A stretch of DNA of 59,527 nt from an uncultured Geobacteraceae bacterium (GCA_903862245.1 CAIOXL010000196.1:1-59527); one strand, 5' to 3'; shown: positions 8,810 through 18,730, counted from the first letter of the stretch. Numbers and translations: made by a program. Notes: generated by a model from the letters alone, not told the origin.

Positions 8810-9345
8810 GGCGGGTCCTCAACATATCCTTCATAGGCCCTGATCTTGCCTACTGACGGAAGAGACATGACCGTCCAGAATTTCCCCTCCGGGGAGCGGA
8901 GATGGATAGTAATAAATTCAGACCCAAAAACCAGCTGCAGCTGGCCATCATTGGTTTTACCAAGAAACGTGCGAACATCGGAGACGGTAATACCCTCTTT
9001 CATCACGGTTTTCTGCAGCAATGGATCAGTTGGAGCTTTTACCGTCCCATTGGCACTGATTTCGAGTATTTTTACGCTATCTGTGCCAAGGTCGATCGCG
9101 AGTTCATAGCGGGCTCCTGCAGGTGCAGCCCGCTCCTGCATATATAGAAGCGTAGAAGCCAGGGTCCGGGCAGAGACCTGCAGATTTTCCCGATCGGAGG
9201 AGGGGAGTCGGGGAATAATCAGGAGCATCACCATACTGATGATTGCCATCACTACCATGATTTCGATCAGGGTAAAGCCGTTCCGGCGGCGTTGCTCACG
9301 GTACCGCCTGGCCGCAACTGACTCCATGCCTTGACGGGGTTCCAT
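8806..9345 (-). CDS. gspH: type II secretion minor pseudopilin GspH
   Basis: About 179 residues from ATG at 9345; an ATG at 9327 is equally possible, since neither has a clear Shine-Dalgarno. A basic leader ending RREQRRRNG-like precedes the cleavage site and FTLIEIMVVMAIISMVMLLII, with Glu5 present. The C-terminal domain fits the GspH/FimT family (residues about 60-175). It is the first pseudopilin gene of the block, directly after rnd. The major pseudopilin GspG and genes for GspC, D, E and F are not in the window, so the machine must be completed from elsewhere. Confidence 0.8.
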   Translation of the reverse strand: MEPRQGMESVAARRYREQRRRNGFTLIEIMVVMAIISMVMLLIIPRLPSSDRENLQVSARTLASTLLYMQERAAPAGARYELAIDLGTDSVKILEISANGTVKAPTDPLLQKTVMKEGITVSDVRTFLGKTNDGQLQLVFGSEFITIHLRSPEGKFWTVMSLPSVGKIRAYEGYVEDPP

Positions 9346-9349
9346 CACA

Positions 9350-10498
9350 CTAGACCATTGCAATGATACGTTTCAGATCTTCGCTGATGAGCAGTTTTTG
9401 CCACTCTCTCATTCCTGGAATAGCATCAAGCTCTTCCGGCGCTGCATCCTGGGTATCAGCAACCGACTCCAGCAGCCAGTTCGGGGCCAATACCCCCGGG
9501 TCAAGTCCGACCTCCAGACAGCGCTGCTCCCGCCAGGATTTCAGGTTTTTCAGCCGTTCCTTGACCCGCTCCAGAACCTCTTTTTTCCCGTTACGCGGAA
9601 AACGGGGCATGCTGTTTTCCGGTGTTGCAAGGCCCCGCTCAACAGCAGCTAACATGTTCGTGCCATGACGTTGAAGCTGGCCGGGAGTCATCCCTTTGAC
9701 CTGTGATAGATCGTGCAGTGATCGCGGCCGTATCTCCGCTACCTCTATAAGGGTATCAGCCGACAGGACTTTAAATGGCGGTCGATCCAGAAGTTCTGAC
9801 TGCTTGGCGCGCATCTGCAGCAGCTCTTCCAGAATGGCAAGGCTGTGTCCCCGCAACTTGCTGGCACCTTTGCAATAGAGAAACAGCGGGCCGTCTTTTT
9901 CCGACACCCGCGCCTGGCATACCAGACGGCCTTCTTCTTCCAGCCATGCCAACCGGCCTTTGCCCGCCAGCTCTGCCCGCAGCTGATCGTATAACGGCAG
10001 TAAATCAGAGGTATCAGCCGCAGCATAGGCGCACATTTCACGGCTTATGGGACGTTTGCTCCAGTCTGCCTTCTGGTATTTTTTGTCCAGTTCAATGCCG
10101 AATCGCGCCTTTAACAACGCCGCGAGACCAAACTCCGCAAGCCCCAAAAAACGGGCGGCAATCATGGTGTCAAACAGGTTTGACACCTCGATGCCGAAAT
10201 CCCGGTGCAGCGAACGGATGTCGTAATCGGATCCATGCATGACTACCACAATATCCGGATTACCAAGTGGAGCTGCCAGTGGCAACAGCGACGGCAACGC
10301 AAGAGGATCTATCAACCAGCTTTGCTGACGGGTTGAGACCTGAACGAGGCAGACTTTTTCACGGTAATGGTGGAGAGAATCCATCTCCAGATCAACCGCG
10401 ATTTCTGTCTGCTGTGAAAGAATATCGGCAACTTCAGTCAATCGTTCTGGCGCGGTAATTATTTCGCAGGTTCCAGCCTGCCCATGGAAAGTACTCAA
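9350..10498 (-). CDS. rnd: ribonuclease D
   Basis: 382 residues. A DEDDy 3'-5' exonuclease domain fills 1-200: ExoI VDLEMDSLHHY, ExoII VVVMHGSDYDIRSLHRDFG, ExoIII YAAADTSDLLPLYDQL with the Tyr and Asp of the DEDDy class. One or two HRDC domains follow (about 210-290 and 300-375), as in E. coli RNase D. The enzyme trims tRNA 3' ends and other structured RNAs. It overlaps mqnC by four bases, and gspH starts four bases after its stop. Confidence 0.95.
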   Translation of the reverse strand: MSTFHGQAGTCEIITAPERLTEVADILSQQTEIAVDLEMDSLHHYREKVCLVQVSTRQQSWLIDPLALPSLLPLAAPLGNPDIVVVMHGSDYDIRSLHRDFGIEVSNLFDTMIAARFLGLAEFGLAALLKARFGIELDKKYQKADWSKRPISREMCAYAAADTSDLLPLYDQLRAELAGKGRLAWLEEEGRLVCQARVSEKDGPLFLYCKGASKLRGHSLAILEELLQMRAKQSELLDRPPFKVLSADTLIEVAEIRPRSLHDLSQVKGMTPGQLQRHGTNMLAAVERGLATPENSMPRFPRNGKKEVLERVKERLKNLKSWREQRCLEVGLDPGVLAPNWLLESVADTQDAAPEELDAIPGMREWQKLLISEDLKRIIAMV

Positions 10499-11547
10499 AC
10501 TGAAAACTCCCTGATAATTGAATAGGTTGTGGTGCGCTGCGCAGCCCGGAAACCAGCACCATGCACCAGGTTGATCATCTCTTGCTGCGACATGCAGAAA
10601 CTGCAGCCGGCGGCGGCTACTACATTTTCTTCCAGCATGGTACCGCCAAGGTCATTAGCACCAAAAAACAGGGCCACCTCAGCCATTTTTGCACCCTGGG
10701 TTACCCAACTGGCCTGAATGTTTGGAATATTGTCCAGCACAATCCGAGACAGGGCCAGCACTCGTAAATAGTCAACCCCGGTTGCGGTAATCCCGCCCAG
10801 TTCAGTATTTCCCGGCTGGTACGTCCAGGGAATGAATGCCGTGAATGAGCCCCCCTGATCCTGAATATCACGGACTCTAAAGAGGTGCTCGACAATGTCT
10901 TCAGGCTTTTCACTGCAGCCAAACATCATTGTTGCAGTTGTCGGCATGCCCAGTGCCGCAGCCTTCAACATGACCTCACTCCATTGCTTCCAACCGATTT
11001 TTTTTGGAGAAATACTGCTGCGCACTTCGTCAACCAGTATCTCCGCTCCACCTCCCGGGATCGAGTTGAGGCCGGCATTTTTTAGCCGAAGCAGAGTTTC
11101 ATCAAGCGTAAGAGCAGAATTCACGGCAATACTGATAACTTCTGCCGGGGAAAGTGAATGATTTTGAATTGTTGGAAAACGTGCCTTTATTTCCCGAAAG
11201 AGTTTTTCAAAAAAATCTATTTTCAGGTCAGGATTAAGTCCCCCCTGCATGAGTAACTGGGTCCCCCCTGCGGCTACGAGTTCAGCAATTTTTTCAAAGA
11301 TCTGTTCAAATGTAAGAATATAAGCATCTCCCGACTCTTTTGAACGGTAAAAAGCGCAAAATGAACATTTTGAATCACAAATATTTGTGTAGTTGACATT
11401 GCGGTCGACAACAAAGGTCACCACATTGTCCGGGTGCAGCCGCCGCCTGATTTCATCAGCACTTTTCCCAAGGGATAACAGATTGCCGTTAATCAGTAAA
11501 TCAAGTGCTGCAGCACGCTCTATTCTCTCCGCTCGCGCTGTGTTCAT
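10495..11547 (-). CDS. mqnC: cyclic dehypoxanthinyl futalosine synthase MqnC (radical SAM)
   Basis: 350 residues. A radical SAM TIM barrel carries its 4Fe-4S motif CDSKCSFC at Cys57, Cys61 and Cys64. MqnC cyclises dehypoxanthine futalosine in the futalosine route to menaquinone. Support comes from QGGLNPDL, the loop SIPGGGAEILVDEVR, and the C-terminal FRAAQRTTTYSIIREF, which match MqnC better than the related MqnE or CofH. Start and stop overlap neighbours by four bases on each side (ybgC, rnd). Other mqn genes are not in the window. Menaquinone would serve an anaerobic respiratory chain, consistent with the inferred lineage. Confidence 0.88.
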   Translation of the reverse strand: MNTARAERIERAAALDLLINGNLLSLGKSADEIRRRLHPDNVVTFVVDRNVNYTNICDSKCSFCAFYRSKESGDAYILTFEQIFEKIAELVAAGGTQLLMQGGLNPDLKIDFFEKLFREIKARFPTIQNHSLSPAEVISIAVNSALTLDETLLRLKNAGLNSIPGGGAEILVDEVRSSISPKKIGWKQWSEVMLKAAALGMPTTATMMFGCSEKPEDIVEHLFRVRDIQDQGGSFTAFIPWTYQPGNTELGGITATGVDYLRVLALSRIVLDNIPNIQASWVTQGAKMAEVALFFGANDLGGTMLEENVVAAAGCSFCMSQQEMINLVHGAGFRAAQRTTTYSIIREFSV

Positions 11548-11945
11548 ACAACGGTCTCCAATTTTTCTTCGAGCATCCGGCGAATATCCAACGGTATGCG
11601 CCGTGGCTTGAGGGTAGGGCTTATGCAGGCCAGCGTGACGAGCCCCTCGACCAGCAGTTTACCATCACTCCGTCTTATTATTTTTTGGCAAAGAGTTACT
11701 GATGAACCACCGACCCGGGTCGGGCTGGTTTCAACATAAAGGAGATTATCATGAAGAGCAGGGGCTTTAAAGTCAATTTCCAGTCGTATAACCGGAAACA
11801 CAAAGCCATCCCTGGCCAGTTCGGCAACAAAAAAGCCGAAGTTACGAAAGTACTCCGTTCGAGCGCGTTCCATGTACTTCAAATAATTAGCATGGTACAC
11901 AACACCGCCCGAATCGGTATCCTCATAATATATTCGGATGTCCAT
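11544..11945 (-). CDS. ybgC: YbgC/FadM-type acyl-CoA thioesterase
   Basis: 133 residues, a single hot-dog domain. The catalytic signature YEDTDSGGVVYHANYLKYMERARTEYFR near the N-terminus has the Asp of the 4-hydroxybenzoyl-CoA thioesterase class, as in YbgC, which is linked to the Tol-Pal system in many proteobacteria. No tol or pal gene is nearby here; instead it opens the 14-gene minus-strand run and overlaps mqnC by four bases. Substrate is not evident; short- or medium-chain acyl-CoA is usual for the family. Confidence 0.87.
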   Translation of the reverse strand: MDIRIYYEDTDSGGVVYHANYLKYMERARTEYFRNFGFFVAELARDGFVFPVIRLEIDFKAPALHDNLLYVETSPTRVGGSSVTLCQKIIRRSDGKLLVEGLVTLACISPTLKPRRIPLDIRRMLEEKLETVV

Positions 11946-12167
11946 TAACTGTCACAATTCCCTGTTTCAAATTATCTGATTTAAGTGGACACTCTAGTGC
12001 AGATTCCATCCATCCGCAACTTATTCCCCTCATAATCGAGGCTACTGGCCGCCGTTGCACTCATCCGTTCAAAAACAGGCTCTGGCCTTAAAACACATTT
12101 TTTGCTGCCACGAATATTCACCGGCGTCAGTTAGCGGCTTAGGCGCAGAATTTGGCGGTACGCCTCG
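11946..12167. other. intergenic gap between rsmG and ybgC
   Basis: This 222-base gap holds no convincing gene. Reading on the minus strand towards ybgC, a GATAAT sequence (at about 11966-11971) could be a -10 element, but no good -35 partner is visible. A short GGCG/CGCC hairpin (12154-12164) follows the rsmG stop without a U-tract. The long ybgC operon presumably starts from a promoter in this gap. Confidence 0.3.
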
Positions 12168-12851
12168 TCAAGCCCCATCCAGACTGGGTTCGCTCTGTTT
12201 TATGAACGTCAGCACACGCTCGCCCATGCCGTACGGAAGTGTATAGCGCTGCATTCTTGAGATTATAAAACCATTTTCATGTATATGCTTCTCGCTCTCA
12301 GTTATTTCATGTTCCGCCAGATCACCCTTCATGGCAATCAACATTCCCCCCTCTGCAAGCAACGGTGCGGCCAGAGTCACAAAACGATCGAGCCGTGTAA
12401 ATGCACGTGACGTTATGATACTGAATGAATGCCTGTGAGTTTTGTGAAGAGCTTCAATTCTTGCGTGAATTGCTTCTATCTTCTGAAGATTAAGCAGGCG
12501 AATGATGTGCCGTTGAAAATGGATTTTTTTAGCAACGGCATCAACGGATACCATTACTGTTTCTGGACTGATTATTTTCAAGGCAATTATCGGCAGCCCT
12601 GCCCCTGAACCAATATCAAGCATACGGTCAGCCGGAGTTATGTGCGGGGCGAGAGCAAGGGAATCGACAAAGTGCTTAATTGCAATTTCTTTGTCATCTG
12701 TTATTGCGGTCAGATTAACTTTGCTGTTCCATTTTATAAGTTCGGCAGCATACATCTCAAATGAGTTAATTTCTTGTGGAGAAAGCAGTAGCTGCATTTC
12801 TTTTGCTTTTTGCGCAACAATATTGCCTATAAGTGGGGCATTACTCGGCAT
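12168..12851 (-). CDS. rsmG: 16S rRNA (guanine527-N7)-methyltransferase RsmG
   Basis: 227 residues. The SAM-binding motif DRMLDIGSGAGLPIIALKI lies at about 75-93. The family features LTAITDDKEIAIKHFVDSLA and SRAFTRLDRFVTLAAPLL are present. RsmG methylates G527 of 16S rRNA; loss gives low-level streptomycin resistance in known species. The start overlaps the mnmG stop by 11 bases, the usual gidA-gidB arrangement. parA and parB, which commonly follow this gene near origins, are absent here. Confidence 0.95.
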   Translation of the reverse strand: MPSNAPLIGNIVAQKAKEMQLLLSPQEINSFEMYAAELIKWNSKVNLTAITDDKEIAIKHFVDSLALAPHITPADRMLDIGSGAGLPIIALKIISPETVMVSVDAVAKKIHFQRHIIRLLNLQKIEAIHARIEALHKTHRHSFSIITSRAFTRLDRFVTLAAPLLAEGGMLIAMKGDLAEHEITESEKHIHENGFIISRMQRYTLPYGMGERVLTFIKQSEPSLDGA

Positions 12852-14727
12852 TTCCCTTCCTCGAAGTGGACTTTAATGCGATAGCCAGAATTGAAATAGC
12901 GGCTGGCGTGACACCTGGAATTCGGGATGCCTGGCCGAGAGTGTCCGGTCTGTTCAATGAAAGCTTTTCTCGTACTTCTGTTGTCAGACTTTTTATTGCG
13001 GCGTAGTCAAGATTGGTGGGAATGCTGGTTGTTTCCATTTTTTTTGATTGTTGAACCTGTTCTATCTGCCGATCAATATAGCCCTTATATTTAGTATGGA
13101 TTTCAACTTGTTCACTTACTTCTCTTGGAGTTTTTTTTGACTCGGGGTCAAGATCTGCTAAATCAGAGTAGCAAATATCAGCGCGTTTAAGCAGGTGCTC
13201 CAGCGTTGTTCCCTTTTGAATGTCCTGGAGACCACGACGGGTAAGTTCATCCATTGTATTGCCTGAGTGTTGCAGACGGGTAATTGAGATCCGCTCAAGC
13301 TCTTCTGCGATCATCCGCTTCTTTTCAACGAAATGACAGTACTCCTGCTCAGGTACGAGCCCAATCTGATAACCTATCTCGCGTAGGCGCAGATCCGCAT
13401 TATCCTCACGCATTAATAGCCGGTATTCCGCACGCGAGGTAAACATCCGGTACGGTTCTTTAGTACCAAGCGTCACCAAGTCATCTATCATGACCCCAAT
13501 GTAGGCCTGACTCCTTCCCAGTACCAGCGGATCACGCCCCTTCACGCGAAGGGCTGCGTTTATGCCGGCAATGATTCCCTGACCAGCGGCCTCCTCATAA
13601 CCCGAAGTACCGTTAATCTGCCCGGCATGATACAGATTTTTTATCCGTTTAGTTTCAAGCGAAGTGTGTAACTGGATTGGATCAACATAGTCATACTCAA
13701 TAGCATATGCTGGACGCATTATTTCGACTCGCTCAAGGCCAACAATGGAACGATAAAAAGCAATCTGTACGTCCACCGGAAGAGATGTAGACATCCCACT
13801 CGGGTAAACTTCTATTGTGTCTAGCCCCTCAGGCTCGATGAACGTCTGGTGACGATCTTTATCTGGAAAGCGAACGACTTTGTCTTCAATTGATGGGCAG
13901 TAGCGTGGGCCGATGCCCTCGATAATTCCAGAGTACAGTGGTGAACGGTCCAGGCCGGACCGTATTATATCGTGTGAACGCGGGTTAGTGTATGCAATAT
14001 GGCAGGGCACCTGCGACATACTAATCCTGCTGGTAGAGATTGAAAACGGAGGAGGAGGCGTGTCGCCGAATTGCGGTTCCAACTTGGAAAAATCAATAGA
14101 GCGCGCGTCAAGCCGTGCCGGGGTGCCTGTTTTAAGACGGCCAACACGGAATCCCAGTTTCAGCAACTGGTCGGATAGCCCTATCGACGATTGGTCACCG
14201 GCACGGCCTCCCGGATAGTGGTTGAGCCCGATATGAATCAATCCGCGCATGAAGGTCCCGGTTGTAACTACAACCGTTTTCGCGAGATACCGGATGCCTG
14301 ACTGTAACTCGACTCCGCGCAATTCGTCACCCTCAATGTAGAGAGACGTTACTTCTCCCTGTTTAAGGTCAAGGTTGCACTGGTGTTCTAGTACCCGCTT
14401 CATTCTAAGCCGATAGAGTTGCTTATCTGCCTGGGCGCGGGTGGCTCTGACCGCTGGCCCTTTTTTTGTATTCAGCACACGAAACTGGATGCCTGTTGCA
14501 TCTATGTTCTTGGCCATTTCACCACCCAAGGCATCTACTTCCTTAACTAGGTGCCCTTTAGCAAGCCCACCGATCGATGGATTACAAGACATAAGTGCTA
14601 TCGCATCCAGGTTAATCGTCAGGAGCATTGTGCGGCACCCCATTCGGGCTGAAGCCAGTGCAGCCTCACAACCTGCATGCCCTGCCCCGACAACAATAAC
14701 ATCGAATATGTGATCATGGCTCTTCAT
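12841..14727 (-). CDS. mnmG: tRNA uridine-5-carboxymethylaminomethyl(34) synthesis enzyme MnmG
   Basis: 628 residues, the full length of the long MnmG form. The N-terminal FAD-binding motif VIVVGAGHAGCEAALASARMG is intact. The conserved CNPSIGGLAKGHLVKEVDALGG, the TGTFMRGLIHIG segment and the GQINGTSGYEEAAGQG signature are present. The C-terminal helical domain that binds MnmE and tRNA is complete. With MnmE it installs the cmnm5 group on U34 of several tRNAs. A perfect parS site lies just upstream, between it and mnmE. Confidence 0.97.
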   Translation of the reverse strand: MKSHDHIFDVIVVGAGHAGCEAALASARMGCRTMLLTINLDAIALMSCNPSIGGLAKGHLVKEVDALGGEMAKNIDATGIQFRVLNTKKGPAVRATRAQADKQLYRLRMKRVLEHQCNLDLKQGEVTSLYIEGDELRGVELQSGIRYLAKTVVVTTGTFMRGLIHIGLNHYPGGRAGDQSSIGLSDQLLKLGFRVGRLKTGTPARLDARSIDFSKLEPQFGDTPPPPFSISTSRISMSQVPCHIAYTNPRSHDIIRSGLDRSPLYSGIIEGIGPRYCPSIEDKVVRFPDKDRHQTFIEPEGLDTIEVYPSGMSTSLPVDVQIAFYRSIVGLERVEIMRPAYAIEYDYVDPIQLHTSLETKRIKNLYHAGQINGTSGYEEAAGQGIIAGINAALRVKGRDPLVLGRSQAYIGVMIDDLVTLGTKEPYRMFTSRAEYRLLMREDNADLRLREIGYQIGLVPEQEYCHFVEKKRMIAEELERISITRLQHSGNTMDELTRRGLQDIQKGTTLEHLLKRADICYSDLADLDPESKKTPREVSEQVEIHTKYKGYIDRQIEQVQQSKKMETTSIPTNLDYAAIKSLTTEVREKLSLNRPDTLGQASRIPGVTPAAISILAIALKSTSRKGNAE

Positions 14728-14749
14728 AGATTTGTCCGTTTGCTAGCGC

Positions 14750-14765
14750 TGTTTCACGTGAAACA
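14750..14765. other. parS centromere-like site (ParB binding site)
   Basis: The 16-bp palindrome TGTTTCACGTGAAACA is a perfect match to the broadly conserved bacterial parS sequence (B. subtilis form TGTTNCACGTGAAACA). It fills the 43-base gap between mnmG and mnmE, about 4 kb from dnaA, where origin-proximal parS sites are expected. ParB-CTP clamps would load here and spread, with SMC recruited for origin segregation. It is the only full match noticed in the window. parA and parB are not in the window. Overlap with the mnmG leader could also influence its transcription. Confidence 0.92.
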
Positions 14766-14770
14766 TAGTA

Positions 14771-16138
14771 TCACTTCCCAATACAAAACGAAGAAAAAAT
14801 GTGGTCGAGAACTTCGTCCGTAGCCGTTTGGCCGGTTATTGATCCAACAGCATGGAGCGCAGCACGTAAATCAAGAGCAAGAAGCTCCAGGTTACAATCA
14901 TGGAGACCAAAAGAGAAGTTCTGTAGATGATGAGCCGCAGAAACCAGGGCATCACGGTGGCGGGACCGGGAAATAGCTATAAACTCACGGGGGTTAGATT
15001 GATTAGCAGGGGAGAAAATGGAGCAGACCAGCTTTTTGAGCGAGCTAATGCCGGCCCCGGAAAGTGCTTCAATATCAGTAACTGCATCGAAACAAGCATC
15101 ATCAGGGAGTACAAACTTTTTGGGAAGATCGGCCTTGTTAAGAACCGCAATAGACCGTGAATCCGCAAGAGCGTCGAGAATAAATCTATCTTCCTGGCCG
15201 AATTCAAGAGACGAGTCAAAAACAGCAAGGACAAGGTCTGCATGGGGGATTTTAGCGAGAGCCCTGCTAATACCTTCGCTTTCAACCAAATCATCAGTGC
15301 GACGGATTCCAGCAGAGTCAAGTAATCGAAGAGACAAGCCTCCGAAGATAACTGTTTCTTCGATAATATCACGTGTGGTACCGGGAACAGCCGCAACAAT
15401 CGCCCGGTTTTCATCCAACAATCGATTAAGAAGACTCGACTTGCCCACATTGGGTTTGCCGATAATAAGCACCGTTATACCATCGCGCATGACGCGACCC
15501 TCTTCAAAAGTGGACAGTAGACCGGAAATAATCGTGTTAGCGTCCTGTACAGAAGCAAGGATAGCACTCTTATCGGTATCGCCAAGGTCATCATCCGGAA
15601 AATCAATATACGCTTCCACCAAAGCAAGAGCCTTAAGAATATTCGCCCGAACAGACTCAAAACGCCTTGAAAGAGCACCACCACTCTGCCTTTGTGCAAG
15701 TTGTAAAGCAGACACACTACTTGAAGCAATAATTTCCATAACAGCTTCAGCCTGAATAAGATCAATTCGACCGTTCAGAAAAGCACGGCGGGTGAATTCA
15801 CCAGGTTCAGCTAAACGAATACCACATGAAAGAACAAGTGCCAAGACCCGCTCGACAACCAGCCAACCGCCATGACAATGCAACTCCAGCACATCTTCCC
15901 GCGTATATGAACGGGGAGAACGCATGTATACTGCCATAGCTTCATCAATTTTCTCGCCGATCGCTGCATCATAGACAATACCAAAAGAAAAACGGTGGCT
16001 CACAAGGCCACCGTCATGTACAGGTTTAAAAACAGTATTCCCAACAGTAGCGGCAAGATCGCCACTCACCCTGATTATGCCAATACCGCCATTACCAGAG
16101 GGGGTACTAACAGCCGCAATTGTATCGCGGATATACAT
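14771..16138 (-). CDS. mnmE: tRNA uridine-5-carboxymethylaminomethyl(34) synthesis GTPase MnmE
   Basis: About 455 residues from ATG at 16138, giving the standard N-terminus [20 protein letters not shown]; an in-frame extension to 16204 overlaps yidC and is rejected. Order of domains: tetrahydrofolate-binding N-terminal domain (1-118), helical domain, and an inserted GTPase domain with G1 [12 protein letters not shown] and G2/G3 PGTTRDII and DSAGIR. NKAD is G4, and the C-terminal CIGK carries the catalytic Cys. It works in complex with MnmG. It follows yidC by 25 bases with no jag/khpB gene between them. Confidence 0.96.
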   Translation of the reverse strand: MYIRDTIAAVSTPSGNGGIGIIRVSGDLAATVGNTVFKPVHDGGLVSHRFSFGIVYDAAIGEKIDEAMAVYMRSPRSYTREDVLELHCHGGWLVVERVLALVLSCGIRLAEPGEFTRRAFLNGRIDLIQAEAVMEIIASSSVSALQLAQRQSGGALSRRFESVRANILKALALVEAYIDFPDDDLGDTDKSAILASVQDANTIISGLLSTFEEGRVMRDGITVLIIGKPNVGKSSLLNRLLDENRAIVAAVPGTTRDIIEETVIFGGLSLRLLDSAGIRRTDDLVESEGISRALAKIPHADLVLAVFDSSLEFGQEDRFILDALADSRSIAVLNKADLPKKFVLPDDACFDAVTDIEALSGAGISSLKKLVCSIFSPANQSNPREFIAISRSRHRDALVSAAHHLQNFSFGLHDCNLELLALDLRAALHAVGSITGQTATDEVLDHIFSSFCIGK

Positions 16139-16163
16139 AGGTACTACTCCTGAGTCAATAAGA

Positions 16164-17771
16164 CTAGTCTTTGACGAGCTTGTTGATATACATCTGTTGG
16201 GCAATCGTTAATATATTGTTGACCAGCCAGTAAAGAACGAGACCTGAAGGGAAACTTAGAAACATGAAAGTAAAAACAACCGGCAGAGCAAGCATCATTT
16301 TTTGCTGCATCGGGTCCATATTTGAAGGAGTCATCTTCTGTTGAACAAACATCGTAATCCCCATTATTACCGGTGTTACGTAATAGGGGTCTTTGTCTGC
16401 TAGATCGGTGACCCACAGGAAGAAAGGGGCGTGGCGCAGCTCAATGGAAAACATCAGTGATTTGTAAAGCGCGAAAAAAACCGGAATCTGGACCACCATG
16501 GGCAAGCAGCCGCCCATCGGATTAACCTTGTGCTCGCGATACAGCTCCATAACAGCCTTGTTCATAGCATCGCGGTCATCTTTGTATTTTTCCCGCAGCT
16601 TCGTCATTTCAGGCTGTATTTTCTGCATGCCTTTCATTGACTTATAGCTCTTGTGTGTCAACGGGAAAAAGAACGCCTTTAGAATAATCGTTATGATTAT
16701 TATAGCGATTCCGTAGTTGCCTACATAGCGGTAAAAGAATTTGAGGGAGTAGAGTAACGGCTTGGCTATTACAGTAAACCAGCCCAGATCAAGGCATTGA
16801 ACCAGTGAATTACCCTGCGCTTTAAGTATATCTATATCCTTTGGACCAATAAAAAGATTATGAGAAACTGTGGTGGACTGGCCAGGACTTACCGTGAATT
16901 GGGGGCACGAAGCAACAGACTCAAAGAATCCGGTATTGTTTTTTTTGAGTTCTACGGATGTAATACTGTTTTTATCGGCAAGAAGCGCACTTATAAAATA
17001 TTTATCCGCAAAGCCTGACCACTGAATCGTTTTTTCAAAACGTTTAGAGGCGGTGGCAACATCTTTAATTTTATCGGACTGAAGACTATTATCCGAGAAA
17101 AGGTAAGCTCCTGCAGTATCAAAACGATTATCTTTAATTTTCGGTTCTGGTGGGTAGGTCATTACGTGCTGTACAGCACCGACCAACGGAGTAGCAGAGT
17201 TATTATAGACTTGAGTTTCAAGTTTGACTCCGTATGCACCGGGAGTGAAAGTATAAATTTTGCGTACTGTAAACCCCTGACCAGAAACGTAGTTAAACGT
17301 AAGCTGTTTAGATCCGTTCTTTTCAATGTTAAGACGGTCAACATCGGAGGTAAACATCGTACCGTCAGAGAGATTAAGACCGGCTATCCGCGTAGAAAAA
17401 GAATAAATATTAGGATCCGAATCCGTTCCCAGGGTAACGTTTTTTGCCGCAGGCGAGTTCGTTTCGCGGTAATTTTTTAGTGTCAGACTCTTAAGACTTC
17501 CTCCTCGCGTAGAAAAAACAGCGGTAAAAAGATCAGTTTCTACAGTGATATCTTTACTAGAGGTACTTGTGGGGGCAGGTTGGCCAGACATTGGCACTTG
17601 ATTAGTAGGCGCCAAGAGCTCCGGAGTCTTAACTGCCTGATTATTGGCCGATAATAATATTTTCTGAGGTGCAGAGGGATCAACCTTTTGCTTATCTGGA
17701 CCAAATAACATAGAGAACAGATAAAAAACAGCAATTGAAAGTCCTACCGCTATGAATGCACGCTTTTCCAT
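16164..17771 (-). CDS. yidC: membrane protein insertase YidC
   Basis: 535 residues, the Gram-negative form: an N-terminal membrane helix (about 5-22), a large periplasmic beta-supersandwich domain (about 60-330), then a five-helix insertase core. The core begins near [24 protein letters not shown] and includes the conserved [12 protein letters not shown] and the C-terminal [20 protein letters not shown]. YidC inserts small membrane proteins alone or with SecYEG. Gene order rpmH-rnpA-yidD-yidC is the near-universal origin arrangement. Confidence 0.97.
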   Translation of the reverse strand: MEKRAFIAVGLSIAVFYLFSMLFGPDKQKVDPSAPQKILLSANNQAVKTPELLAPTNQVPMSGQPAPTSTSSKDITVETDLFTAVFSTRGGSLKSLTLKNYRETNSPAAKNVTLGTDSDPNIYSFSTRIAGLNLSDGTMFTSDVDRLNIEKNGSKQLTFNYVSGQGFTVRKIYTFTPGAYGVKLETQVYNNSATPLVGAVQHVMTYPPEPKIKDNRFDTAGAYLFSDNSLQSDKIKDVATASKRFEKTIQWSGFADKYFISALLADKNSITSVELKKNNTGFFESVASCPQFTVSPGQSTTVSHNLFIGPKDIDILKAQGNSLVQCLDLGWFTVIAKPLLYSLKFFYRYVGNYGIAIIIITIILKAFFFPLTHKSYKSMKGMQKIQPEMTKLREKYKDDRDAMNKAVMELYREHKVNPMGGCLPMVVQIPVFFALYKSLMFSIELRHAPFFLWVTDLADKDPYYVTPVIMGITMFVQQKMTPSNMDPMQQKMMLALPVVFTFMFLSFPSGLVLYWLVNNILTIAQQMYINKLVKD

Positions 17772-17786
17772 CGTAACTCCTGAATA

Positions 17787-18011
17787 TTATGCCTTTTTGT
17801 GGGGTACCGGATCGTGGCCGCCCGGATGGAACGGATGACACTTGCATATTCTGCCAAAGGATAGCCATACACCTTTGACAACACCATACCTAATTAAAGA
17901 CTGACGGGAAAACTCGGAACAGGAGGGATAAAAGCGGCAGTTATGCGGAAGAAGAGGCGAAATCATCTTCTGATAAAACCTGATTACAAGGAGTAAACAG
18001 GTTCTAAACAT
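17787..18011 (-). CDS. yidD: membrane protein insertion efficiency factor YidD
   Basis: 74 residues. It contains the family signature [19 protein letters not shown] and the C-terminal [13 protein letters not shown]. An amphipathic N-terminal helix ([16 protein letters not shown]) would lie on the inner face of the membrane. YidD assists YidC-dependent insertion. It overlaps the rnpA 3' end by 28 bases in another frame, which is common for this pair, and lies 15 bases before yidC. Confidence 0.95.
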   Translation of the reverse strand: MFRTCLLLVIRFYQKMISPLLPHNCRFYPSCSEFSRQSLIRYGVVKGVWLSFGRICKCHPFHPGGHDPVPHKKA

Positions 18012-18364
18012 GGAGACATGCCTATGAAACGGAAGGCCTTGTTGAGTTCGAGCACAACATCAGAGTACGTCATTTGTGCAGAATCTCTACGAGCAATAAC
18101 GTTAACATCCACGGCTACCATCCTAAAGCGATTATGTCTGAAGAATTCTCGCAGGTATCGTTTAACCCGGTTGCGAACAACTGCGCATCCGATTTTTTTA
18201 CTGGCCGTAATACCAAGGCGCGCTGTTTGCAGGCTGTTCACATGCCACACAACGAGAAAACCGCGAACAGCCGTTTTATGCTTTGCGGAAGCAAGCTGGA
18301 TGAATTCAGATCTCTTCCGCAAACGCACTGATTTTGGAAACCTCGTTGTGGTACCGAGAATCAT
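17984..18364 (-). CDS. rnpA: ribonuclease P protein component
   Basis: 126 residues. RnpA is the protein subunit of RNase P, which removes tRNA 5' leaders. The RNR signature [16 protein letters not shown] follows [10 protein letters not shown], and the N-terminus [10 protein letters not shown] is typical. It lies 11 bases after rpmH on the same strand. The C-terminal ten residues overlap the yidD start. The RNA subunit gene rnpB was not seen in the window. Confidence 0.95.
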   Translation of the reverse strand: MILGTTTRFPKSVRLRKRSEFIQLASAKHKTAVRGFLVVWHVNSLQTARLGITASKKIGCAVVRNRVKRYLREFFRHNRFRMVAVDVNVIARRDSAQMTYSDVVLELNKAFRFIGMSPCLEPVYSL

Positions 18365-18375
18365 CTGAAATGCGA

Positions 18376-18525
18376 CTATTTTGCCGCTATTTTGACGGAC
18401 AGATTTTTGCGCCCTTTTGCTCTTCTGCGCTTAATCACCAATCTGCCATTCTTTGTGGCCATCCTTACAAGAAAACCGTGGGTGCGCTTGCGGGAAGTAT
18501 TGCTCGGCTGGTATGTTCTTTTCAT
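18376..18525 (-). CDS. rpmH: 50S ribosomal protein L34
   Basis: 49 residues from ATG at 18525 ([20 protein letters not shown]). A longer in-frame reading to 18576 has no merit, because AGGGGTG sits in good position before 18525. The protein is highly basic and nearly invariant for L34 ([20 protein letters not shown]). It is the first gene of the minus-strand origin arm, diverging from dnaA. Confidence 0.97.
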   Translation of the reverse strand: MKRTYQPSNTSRKRTHGFLVRMATKNGRLVIKRRRAKGRKNLSVKIAAK

Positions 18526-18730
18526 CTTATTCACCCCTACAAAATTATTTTTCAGGAAATGGGTTATTAAACACAACTCCCATAATGTGTCAAGTTTTAT
18601 ATTATATCGCTACTTACCCCTAGCGAACTGATTTGCCTTGAAAAAGAGTACCGCGTCTGGTATCCTCCCGCTCCTCAGATAGTACGTATTGTATCGATAT
18701 TTTAGCCTAAGGTGCTGTTTTTACTTATAT

